In this document: positions 1-5,676 of the stretch, one piece after another
Layout: the number at the start of each line of letters is the position of its first letter
Position numbering within the stretch: the first letter of the stretch is position 1
Origin: Actinomycetales bacterium
GTDB lineage: Bacteria > Actinomycetota > Actinomycetes > Actinomycetales > Microbacteriaceae
Length of the DNA: 6,173 nucleotides
Direction of reading: 5' to 3'
Assembly (NCBI GenBank): GCA_015655255.1
Contig: JAATFJ010000274.1
Location: forward strand, 1-6,173
Translations under genes and position numbers: made by a program
The notes under the pieces: model-generated
What the model saw: only the letters and a program-made list of their open reading frames with translations
Database searches by the model: none
What the model was told of the DNA's origin: nothing

Positions 1-636
1 GCCTTCGAGCGCGGCCACCGCGTGCTCTTCTTCCCCGACCAGCACCTGGGCAGGAACACCGCCAAGGCGATGGGCGTCCCGCTGGAGCGTATGCCGCTCT
101 GGAATCCCCGGCTGGCCCGGGGCGGCTCGGAGGCGCAGTCCCTCGTCGACGCGCAGGTGATCCTCTGGAACGGCTTCTGCTCCGTGCACCGCCGCTTCAC
201 CGTGGCGCAGATCGATGAGGCCCGCGCGACGCATCCCGGTGTGCGCGTGATCGTGCACCCCGAGTGCCCCATGGACGTCGTGGACGCGGCCGACGAGGCG
301 GGCTCGACGGACTACATCCGGCGCGCCATCGATGCGGCAGAGGAACCGTCCGTCTTCGCGATAGGCACGGAGATCAACCTCGTGCGCCGGCTCGCCGCGC
401 AGTACCCGCAGCACGAGATCTTCTGCCTCGACCCCGTCGTGTGCCCGTGCTCGACGATGTACCGCATCCACCCGGGCTACCTCGCCTGGGTCCTGGAGGA
501 ACTGCTCGCGGACGGCACCCCCAACCGCATCCGCGTCTCCGAGGACGTCGCGACGCCCGCGCGACTCGCCCTGGAGCGGATGCTCGCCGCGAAGCCTCCC
601 GTGACGCACCACGACCGGGCGGGTCAGCGCGCATGA
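1..636 (+). CDS. nadA: Quinolinate synthase NadA, 3' part (5' end outside window)
   Basis: NadA condenses iminoaspartate with dihydroxyacetone phosphate to form quinolinate, using a [4Fe-4S] cluster, in the cytoplasm. The frame is open from base 1 with no stop, so the gene starts upstream; 211 residues are visible, probably a little more than half of the protein. Recognisable motifs in order are PDQHLGRNT, WNGFCSVH, HPECP, a GTE motif and CPCSTMYRIHP. The cysteine codons at 178-180, 265-267 and 448-450 match the three cluster ligands of the Bacillus subtilis-type enzyme, and a further Cys at 442-444 gives the CPC motif. The last bases overlap the nadB start (ATGA), and the rest of the NAD pathway follows directly. 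Nothing in the visible part looks damaged. The identification is firm; only the start is unknown. Confidence 0.97.
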   Translation, partial: AFERGHRVLFFPDQHLGRNTAKAMGVPLERMPLWNPRLARGGSEAQSLVDAQVILWNGFCSVHRRFTVAQIDEARATHPGVRVIVHPECPMDVVDAADEAGSTDYIRRAIDAAEEPSVFAIGTEINLVRRLAAQYPQHEIFCLDPVVCPCSTMYRIHPGYLAWVLEELLADGTPNRIRVSEDVATPARLALERMLAAKPPVTHHDRAGQRA

Positions 637-2135
637 GGGTCATGGTCATCGGCTCCGGCATCGCAGGGCTCACGGCCGCGCTGCACGCGCACGAGGCGGG
701 TCACGCCGTCACCGTCGCGACGAAGGGGCGGCTCGGCGACGGATGCACTCCGCTCGCACAGGGCGGCGTCGCGGGCCTCTACGGCCCGGGCGATGGCCCG
801 CGGCAGCACGCGGAGGACACGCTCGCCGCAGGCGCGGGGCTGTGCCGCCCCGAGGCCGTGGATGCGCTGGTCGCCAACGCCCCTGCCCGCATCGCGGATC
901 TCGTGGAGCGGGGCGTTGCCTTCGACCGCTCTCCCGACGGGGCTCTGCGGCGCGGGCGCGAGGCGGCGCACAGCCATGCGCGCATCGTGCATGCGGGGGG
1001 CGATGCCACGGGTGCCGCGATCTCCCGCACCCTCGTCGCGGCGGTGCGCACGGCGGGAATCGCCGTGCGCGAGCGCGCGTTCCTCGTCGATCTCCTTCTC
1101 TCCGGCACTCCCGCGGGGCCGCAGGGCCCTGCGGCGGAGCGCCGCGTCTCCGGGGTGCTCCTGCGCGTCGAGGACGCGGAGCTGTCCCTCCCCACCGACG
1201 CCGTCATCCTCGCTACGGGCGGTGCGGGTGCGCTCTTCGCGCAGACAACGAATCCGGCGGGGACCACGGGGGACGGCATCGCTGCGGCGCTGCGCGCGGG
1301 AGCGGCGGTCGCCGATATGGAGTTCGTGCAGTTCCATCCGACGATCCTCACCTCCTCCCCCGCCTTCCTCGTCTCCGAGGCCGTCCGCGGAGAGGGCGCC
1401 GTGCTCCTCGACGATCGGGGGCGGCGCTTCCTCCTCGACGTGCACCCCGATGCGGAACTCGCGCCACGCGATGTCGTTGCCCGGGCCATCGCCCGCCAGG
1501 CGGCCCGGCAGGGCTCGGCCGTGCGGCTGGATGCGCGCGGGATCGGGGCATCCACTCTCGCCCAGCGTTTCCCGACGATCGATCGCGTCACACGCGCCCG
1601 CGGCCTCGATTGGGCGCGGGAGCCGATCCCCGTGACGCCCGCCGCGCACTACCTCATGGGCGGTGTCGTCACCGACCTCGACGGGCGCACGAGCATCCCC
1701 GGGCTCTTCGCCGTCGGAGAGACCGCGCGCACGGGCGTGCACGGCGCGAATCGGCTCGCCTCGAACTCACTCCTCGAGGGCGCCGTTTTCGGCGCACGGG
1801 CGGCGGCCTCGCTGGGGACGGGGATCCCTGTGGATGCGGGAGCGCCGACCACGGTCCCGCACTCCCCCGTCGCGGTGCCGTCCGTGTCCTTCTCCCGCGC
1901 CGCGCTGCAGCAGCTCATGGGAGAGCACGTCGGCCTCCTCCGTAAGCCCGAGGGGCTCGCGCATGCGCACGCGACCATCCGCGGGTGGCGGGAATCGCCC
2001 CGTCCGCGCACGCACGTCGCCGATCTGGAGGACGAGAACCTTCTCTGCGTGGCCGAGGCCGTCGCGACCGCGGCGCTCGCCCGGACGGAGTCCGTCGGCG
2101 CGCACCACCTCGAACCCGCTCTGATCGGAGTCTGA
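633..2135 (+). CDS. nadB: L-aspartate oxidase NadB
   Basis: This FAD enzyme oxidises L-aspartate to iminoaspartate, the substrate of NadA, with oxygen or fumarate as electron acceptor. It has 500 residues, somewhat shorter than the usual 530-540. An N-terminal dinucleotide motif, GSGIAG (7-12), is followed by REAAHSHARIVHAGGDATG (109-127), ATGGAGALF, QFHPT (233-237), RGEGAVLLDDRG (from 252) and TGVHGANRLASNSLLEG. From memory of the E. coli enzyme, its active-site residues E121, H244, R290, H351 and R386 correspond here to E110, H235, R279, H339 and R374, all present. Start 633 is chosen because it gives the ATGA overlap with nadA; ATG 642 is an alternative. The C-terminus is odd: the usual ESRG(A/L)H signature reads ESVGAH and the tail after it is short. 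Relatives such as the succinate dehydrogenase flavoprotein are unlikely, given the nadA and nadC neighbours. Confidence 0.97.
   Translation: MRVMVIGSGIAGLTAALHAHEAGHAVTVATKGRLGDGCTPLAQGGVAGLYGPGDGPRQHAEDTLAAGAGLCRPEAVDALVANAPARIADLVERGVAFDRSPDGALRRGREAAHSHARIVHAGGDATGAAISRTLVAAVRTAGIAVRERAFLVDLLLSGTPAGPQGPAAERRVSGVLLRVEDAELSLPTDAVILATGGAGALFAQTTNPAGTTGDGIAAALRAGAAVADMEFVQFHPTILTSSPAFLVSEAVRGEGAVLLDDRGRRFLLDVHPDAELAPRDVVARAIARQAARQGSAVRLDARGIGASTLAQRFPTIDRVTRARGLDWAREPIPVTPAAHYLMGGVVTDLDGRTSIPGLFAVGETARTGVHGANRLASNSLLEGAVFGARAAASLGTGIPVDAGAPTTVPHSPVAVPSVSFSRAALQQLMGEHVGLLRKPEGLAHAHATIRGWRESPRPRTHVADLEDENLLCVAEAVATAALARTESVGAHHLEPALIGV
2127..2130 (+). promoter_or_regulatory. Ribosome binding site of nadC inside nadB
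   Basis: GGAG lies four bases before the nadC ATG and inside the last codons of nadB. Together with the TGATG stop-start overlap it supports the chosen nadC start and suggests re-initiation by ribosomes finishing nadB. Confidence 0.6.
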
Positions 2136-2986
2136 TGCTCACCCCCGCCCATATCGCCCGCGTCGTCGGTGCCGCGCTCGAGGAGGACGCCCCGTGGGGC
2201 GATGCCACGAGCGCCGCGCTCATCCCCACCACCGACACGGCGACGGCCGATCTCGTGGCGAGGGAACCCGGAGTCTTCAGCGGCGGAGACGTCTTCGCCG
2301 CGGCCTTCTCCCTCACCGATTCCACGACCGCCGTCGACGTCCGCTTCGAGGACGGCGCGGCCTTCGCGGCGGGAGACGTGCTCGCCACTGTCATGGGACC
2401 GGCCCGCAGCATCCTCACGGCGGAGCGCGTGGCCCTGAACTTCGTGCAGCGGATGAGTGGCATCGCCACCCTCACGGCCGCCTACGTCCGTGCGGTCGCG
2501 GGGACGGGGTCACGCATCGCGGACACCAGGAAAACCACGCCGGGGCTGCGCGCCGTCGAGCGCCACGCCGTCCTCTCCGGCGGCGGGAGCAACCATCGCT
2601 TCTCCCTCTCCGACGCCGTCATGGCGAAGGACAACCACCTCGCGGTCCTGCAGCGCGACGGCGCCGACCTCGCATCGGCGCTCCGAGAGGCGATCTCCCG
2701 GCTGCCGCATACGATGCACGTCGTCGTCGAGGTCGACCGCGTGGCGCAGATCCCCGCCGTGCTCGCGGGCGGGGCGCACACGATCCTGCTCGATAACTTC
2801 TCCCTCGACGCACTGCGCGAAGGCGTCGCGCTCATCGCCGGACGCGCGATCGTCGAGGCCTCCGGCGGCGTCGACCTCTCCACCGTGCACGCGATCGCCG
2901 AGACCGGAGTGGACGTCATCTCGGTGGGCGCGCTCACGCACTCGGCGCGTGCCCTCGACCTGGGCCTGGACGTGCGGATCGAGTGA
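2135..2986 (+). CDS. nadC: Nicotinate-nucleotide pyrophosphorylase (carboxylating), quinolinate phosphoribosyltransferase NadC
   Basis: NadC transfers phosphoribosyl from PRPP to quinolinate and releases CO2 and pyrophosphate, giving nicotinate mononucleotide; this is the last step of the branch encoded by the operon. At 283 residues it has the normal family length. The N-terminal domain begins MLTPAHIARVV and carries the typical EDAPWGDATS segment. The barrel domain shows DTRKTTPGLR (130-139), the GGGSNHRFSLSD loop, AKDNH (K165), LLDNF (D220), EASGG (E241) and GVDVISVGALTHS near the end. These cover the known phosphate- and quinolinate-binding basic residues and the acidic PRPP/metal residues, and none is missing. 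The start is fixed by the one-base overlap with nadB (TGATG), a preceding GGAG and the family N-terminus. Upstream in-frame starts lie within nadB and are discarded. Confidence 0.97.
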   Translation: MLTPAHIARVVGAALEEDAPWGDATSAALIPTTDTATADLVAREPGVFSGGDVFAAAFSLTDSTTAVDVRFEDGAAFAAGDVLATVMGPARSILTAERVALNFVQRMSGIATLTAAYVRAVAGTGSRIADTRKTTPGLRAVERHAVLSGGGSNHRFSLSDAVMAKDNHLAVLQRDGADLASALREAISRLPHTMHVVVEVDRVAQIPAVLAGGAHTILLDNFSLDALREGVALIAGRAIVEASGGVDLSTVHAIAETGVDVISVGALTHSARALDLGLDVRIE

Positions 2987-4134
2987 TGCTCTACCTCGAT
3001 CACGCCGCGACCTCCCCCGTGCGGGCCGAGGTGCTCGAAGCCATGGCCCCGTATCTCACGGGCCGTTTCGGGAACCCGTCGAGTCATCACACGGTGGGCG
3101 AGGCCGCCGCGCGGGCGCTGGAGGATGCACGGACGCGCGTCGCCCGCGTTCTGGGGAGGCGCACGGGCGAGGTGATCTTCACGGGCGGAGGCACGGAGGC
3201 GAACAACCTCGCCGTGAAGGGGATCGTGCTGGCCGCCCTCGAGAGCGGTCGGCGACGACTCGTGACGACGCCCATCGAACACGAGTCGATCCTCCGCTCG
3301 GCCGACCATCTGCGCCGCTTCCACGACGTCGCGGTCACACTCCTCCCCGTGGACGGGAACGGACGTGTCTTCCCCGATGCGCTCGACGCGGCGCTGGACG
3401 AGGATGTCGCCCTCGTCTCCCTTGCCCAAACGAACAACGAGATCGGCACGGTCCAGGACATCCCCGCCCTCGCGCGGATCGCCCACGCGCATGCCGTGCC
3501 CCTGCACGTGGACGCCGTGCAGTCGGCGGGGTGGCTGCCACTGTCCGGGCCGCGCGCCGACTCCCCAGATGCCGTCTCGATCGCCGGGCACAAGCTCGGC
3601 GCGCCGACGGGGACGGGTGCCCTCGGCGTGCGCGGCAGGGTCGCCCTCGAACCGCTCCTGCACGGCGGCGGGCAGGAGCGCGGCCGCCGCTCCGGCACAG
3701 AGAACGTCGCCGGAGCCGTCGGGCTCGCAACGGCGCTGGAGCTCGCGGAGGGCGAGCGCATCGCCGTCGCGGCGCAGGTAGCAGCGAGGACGGCGGAGTT
3801 CATCGCGGGTGTGCTCTCCCGCGTCCCCCGAGCCCGGCTGACGGGTGACCCCGTGCATCGGCTTCCCGGTACGGCGAGCTTCACCTTCGCGGGGACGAGC
3901 GGGGAGGCCGTGCTCCTGGAGCTGGAGCGCCGCGGTGTGATCTCGTCAAGCGGCTCGGCATGCGCCGCGGGCAGCGACGAGCCCTCGCACGTCCTGCTCG
4001 CGTGTGGGATCGACGGAGCGATCGCGCAGACCTCCGTGCGGTTCACCTTCGGGAGGACGCCGCTGCCCGAGGGGATGCCGGGGACACTCGCCGCGCTCGT
4101 CGCCGAGGCGGTCGCCGAGGTCGCCGAAGGGTAG
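2986..4134 (+). CDS. nadS: NifS-like cysteine desulfurase of the NAD operon
   Basis: This PLP enzyme converts L-cysteine to alanine and passes the sulfur on as a persulfide. Its 382 residues are standard for the class V aminotransferase fold. Motifs are YLDHAATSP at the N-terminus, FGNPSSHH, GGTEANNLAVKG, EHES, AQTNNEIGTVQ, HVDAVQS, the PLP lysine in AGHKLGAP (K203), GGGQERGRRSGTEN, the active-site loop SSSGSACAAGSDEPSH (C326) and RFTFGR. The last gene of a nadABC block is a likely place for a dedicated sulfur donor to the NadA cluster, as known for nifS beside nadB in Bacillus and nadS beside nadAC in Corynebacterium; that role is inferred here. ATG 2986 gives a TGATG overlap with nadC. GTG 2983 is possible and would add only one residue. 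General housekeeping IscS/SufS function cannot be excluded. Confidence 0.94.
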   Translation: MLYLDHAATSPVRAEVLEAMAPYLTGRFGNPSSHHTVGEAAARALEDARTRVARVLGRRTGEVIFTGGGTEANNLAVKGIVLAALESGRRRLVTTPIEHESILRSADHLRRFHDVAVTLLPVDGNGRVFPDALDAALDEDVALVSLAQTNNEIGTVQDIPALARIAHAHAVPLHVDAVQSAGWLPLSGPRADSPDAVSIAGHKLGAPTGTGALGVRGRVALEPLLHGGGQERGRRSGTENVAGAVGLATALELAEGERIAVAAQVAARTAEFIAGVLSRVPRARLTGDPVHRLPGTASFTFAGTSGEAVLLELERRGVISSSGSACAAGSDEPSHVLLACGIDGAIAQTSVRFTFGRTPLPEGMPGTLAALVAEAVAEVAEG

Positions 4135-4148
4135 GCAGCCGGCCTCCC

Positions 4149-4158
4149 GCACGCGTGC
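4149..4158. repeat. 10-bp perfect palindrome downstream of nadS
   Basis: GCACGCGTGC reads the same on both strands. It lies just after nadS and just before the putative -10 box. It could be a small operator half-site pair or chance in GC-rich DNA. There is no T-tract after it, so it is not a convincing terminator. Confidence 0.4.
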
Positions 4159-4169
4159 GCGCGTCCTGT

Positions 4170-4175
4170 TATATT
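4170..4175 (+). promoter_or_regulatory. Possible -10 box before the small ORF at 4226
   Basis: TATATT stands out as AT-rich in very GC-rich surroundings and resembles the sigma-70-type -10 hexamer. Transcription from it would start near 4182 and leave a leader of about 45 bases before ATG 4226. No good -35 hexamer is visible at the usual distance, as that position is occupied by the GC palindrome, so the call is tentative. Confidence 0.35.
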
Positions 4176-4195
4176 CAGACGGCACGCTGCATCTG

Positions 4196-4210
4196 GCACG
4201 GTGTCCGTGC
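4196..4210. repeat. Inverted repeat GCACGG-TGT-CCGTGC in the leader of the small ORF
   Basis: Two six-base arms separated by three bases lie between the putative -10 box and the ribosome binding site. A further GGCACG copy at 4181-4186 makes a direct repeat with GGCACG at 4195-4200. In this position it could be an operator or an RNA hairpin in the leader; the sequence does not say which. Confidence 0.4.
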
Positions 4211-4215
4211 ACTGT

Positions 4216-4221
4216 GAGGAG
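4216..4221 (+). promoter_or_regulatory. Strong ribosome binding site for the ORF at 4226
   Basis: GAGGAG ends four bases before ATG 4226. It is the best Shine-Dalgarno match in this stretch and the main reason to believe a real gene starts here. Confidence 0.65.
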
Positions 4222-4225
4222 AAAC

Positions 4226-4399
4226 ATGCGTCGCATCGATGAGCTGCTGCTGGACGCGATCGACAAGAGGATATTCGCCTCGAGTCTCGACAGCGACGTG
4301 CATCACGAAAACTGCCCGCGCAGGGTTTCCCGTGCCTCAGATAAGAATGCCCGCGAATGGCGGGCACGATCCGAGGTAGGGGAAGCAGGTTGTCGATAG
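4226..4399 (+). CDS. Small unrecognised ORF, probably the 5' end of a gene interrupted by an insertion sequence
   Basis: This is a 57-residue ORF starting MRRIDELLLDAIDKRIFASS. A strong GAGGAG site precedes it and a possible -10 box lies further upstream. The first 25-35 codons look like a normal actinobacterial coding start with an acidic, leucine-rich helix. After about position 4310 the peptide becomes Arg/Ser-rich without obvious structure, and its last codons overlap the start of the downstream transposase in another frame before a TAG. The simplest reading is that the native gene begins here and an inserted element supplied the rest of the frame and the stop. No family is recognised from the visible residues, and there is no signal peptide or membrane segment. 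It could also be an intact small protein; I consider that less likely. The native 3' part would lie beyond the insertion sequences, outside the window. Confidence 0.5.
   Translation: MRRIDELLLDAIDKRIFASSLDSDVHHENCPRRVSRASDKNAREWRARSEVGEAGCR
4348..4366. repeat. Hairpin TGCCCGC-GAATG-GCGGGCA near the left edge of the first insertion sequence
   Basis: There is a perfect seven-base stem with a five-base loop, and the loop contains most of the in-frame ATG 4357. It could shield that ATG in readthrough RNA or be part of the terminal structure of the element. No T-run follows, so a terminator is unlikely. The transposase is more plausibly started at TTG 4390. Confidence 0.5.
4378..4383 (+). promoter_or_regulatory. 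Ribosome binding site that favours a TTG start for the transposase
   Basis: AGGGGA lies six bases before TTG 4390, whereas ATG 4357 has no purine-rich site in front of it. The peptide from TTG begins LSIAARAEITTKYARAY (Met at the first position when initiated), which reads like a natural N-terminus for this transposase type. Confidence 0.5.
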
Positions 4400-5633
4400 C
4401 CGCGAGGGCGGAGATCACGACGAAGTACGCGAGGGCGTATCTGAAAGCGTCGAAGAAAGACAAGGGCCGGTTGCTGGACGAGGTGATCGCGGTCACGCGC
4501 TGGTCGCGCGACAACACCCGCCGCAGGCTCGCGAGGGCCGCCGCACCGCGTCCTCGCACGGTTTCTCAGGCTGGCAAGCCGCGGGGCCGGAAGTACTCGT
4601 ATAACGCGACGAAGGTGTTGCAGCGAGGGCGGGCGTTCTCCGGCGGGATGAGCGGGAAATACCTCGCTGTCGCGATGCCGCGCCTGGTGGACGCGCTCGA
4701 GCGTCACGGCGAGTTACTTCCCGGAAGGGGCCGCTACTCGGCCGCGGTGCGCGGTGAACTGCTGGCCATGAGCCCGGCGACGATCGACCGCTACCTCGCC
4801 CCCGCGAGGGCGAAGGACCCGCTACGTGGCATCTCGACGACGAAGCCCTCGCCACTGCTGCGCTCCTCGATCACAATCCGCAAGGCCGGCGACGAGGTCG
4901 CGGCAACCCCAGGGTCCTTCGAGGGCGACGCCGTCGCGCATTGCGGCCCGACGATGAAGGGCGAGTTCTGCCGGACAGTGGACCTCACCTGCATGCGCAC
5001 CGGATGGGTGACCACCCGCTCGACCCGCAACAACGCGCCCCTGAACGTCCTCGCCGCCCTCCAGCATGCCGTCGACCACGTCCCGTTCGAGGTAACCGGG
5101 CTCGACTTCGACAACGGATCGGAGTTCATCAACCACGACGTCATCGGCTGGGCCGCCGACCGGAAGATCTTCTTCACCCGCTCCCGCCCCTACAAGAAGA
5201 ACGACCAGGCCACCATCGAGTCCAAGAACAACCACCTCGTGCGCCGATACGGGTTCTACTGGCGCTACGACACCCCCGAAACCCTCACCCTGCTCAACCA
5301 ACTCTGGCCGCTCGTGAACGACAGTGAACTACCTCACCCCGACGAAGAAGCCCGTCACCTGGTCAACGGACACCGCCGAGCGCCGCAAACGCGTCTACGA
5401 TACCCCGCAGACCCCGCTCGACCGACTCCTGGCCGCCGAAGTCCTCTCCCCGGCGCAGGAAACCGAACTGCGCGCCCGACGCGACAAGCTCAACCCCGCC
5501 CGGCCTCGCCCGCAACATCCAGTCGATCCAGGACCGGCTCACCGGCATCGCCCGCGATCAGACCCTCGCGCTCCAAGCCCAGGCCACCACACCCCTGCCA
5601 GACACCGCTCGCGGCATCAAAGGGACTGTCTGA
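4390..5633 (+). pseudogene. Integrase-core (rve) DDE transposase, double frameshifted and 3' truncated
   Basis: This would catalyse cut or strand-transfer steps of transposition. A helix-turn-helix-like N-terminus (about residues 5-50, with KGRLLDEVIAVTRWSRDNTRRRL) precedes a catalytic core with FEGDAVAHCG (D180), TGLDFDNGSEF (D241) and NDQATIESKNN (E277), an intact DD(35)E triad. The frame breaks twice after the core. At 5323 the expected LVNDRLNYLTP-type sequence reads LVND then jumps to NYLTPTKKPV in the second frame, consistent with loss of two bases. At about 5501 one extra C moves the frame again, to GLARNIQSIQDRL and on to DTARGIK. The stop at 5631-5633 lies in the IS256 end, so the native C-terminus is lost. 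Without frame correction translation would run in the first frame to 5637 with an unnatural Pro/Arg-rich tail. Sequencing error is a possible alternative for the indels. ATG 4357 is an alternative start. Confidence 0.75.
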
Positions 5634-5652
5634 ATAACGGTGTGTGGGATCC
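5622..5652 (+). repeat. Putative left terminal inverted repeat of the IS256-family element
   Basis: The segment starts GGGACTGTCTGAATAACGG, a form I recognise from actinobacterial IS256-family ends. It also marks where homology to the first transposase stops (after DTARGIK). The outer boundary may be off by one to three bases and the inner boundary is a guess, because the right-end copy is not in the window. Confidence 0.55.
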
Positions 5653-5663
5653 GGTCTGATCCG

Positions 5664-5670
5664 AAAGGAG
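5664..5670 (+). promoter_or_regulatory. Ribosome binding site that decides the IS256 transposase start
   Basis: AAAGGAG directly abuts ATG 5671 with no spacer but lies six bases before GTG 5677. The normal spacing favours GTG 5677 as the start. Confidence 0.6.
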
Positions 5671-5676
5671 ATGGCC

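Larger units (their letters stand above)
4320..5621 (+). mobile_element. Insertion sequence with an rve-type DDE transposase, truncated at its right end
   Basis: The region carries one transposase reading frame of integrase-core type, and its right side is replaced by the left terminus of an IS256-family element. The left edge is not determined. It must lie between the end of believable native coding sequence near 4300 and the transposase start at 4390; 4320 is an approximation. The right terminal repeat is missing from the window, so terminal repeats and target duplication cannot be compared. The family within the DDE/rve group is not assigned with confidence. Confidence 0.6.

Noticed and set aside
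624..1742. Long open frame on the minus strand across nadB
   Set aside because: It is antisense to a clear nadB with all family motifs. Its translation is Arg/Gly/Asp-rich without any recognisable motif, as expected for a GC-rich shadow frame.
2457..3848. 463-codon plus-strand frame overlapping nadC and nadS
   Set aside because: It is out of frame with both real genes and very rich in Arg/Ser/Pro; it is a shadow.
2482..3858. 458-codon minus-strand frame across nadC and nadS
   Set aside because: It spans two well-identified genes on the opposite strand and has no recognisable motif. Long antisense frames are common at this GC content.
4149..4170. Rho-independent terminator after nadS
   Set aside because: The palindrome GCACGCGTGC has no loop of useful size and no T-tract follows it.
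3087..4559. 490-codon minus-strand frame across nadS and the first insertion sequence
   Set aside because: It crosses the boundary between native DNA and a mobile element, its composition is Ser/Arg/Ala-rich, and the plus strand carries proven genes.
5317..5330. Programmed frameshift site in the first transposase
   Set aside because: No A-rich or other slippery heptamer is visible at the break (context GAACGACAGTGAAC), and a second break of another type follows. Mutation or sequencing error is more likely.
5324..5659. Separate small gene starting at GTG 5324
   Set aside because: Its first part (NYLTPTKKPVTWSTD onward) is the natural continuation of the upstream transposase after an indel, and its end runs into the IS256 terminus. 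It is a fragment and not an independent gene.
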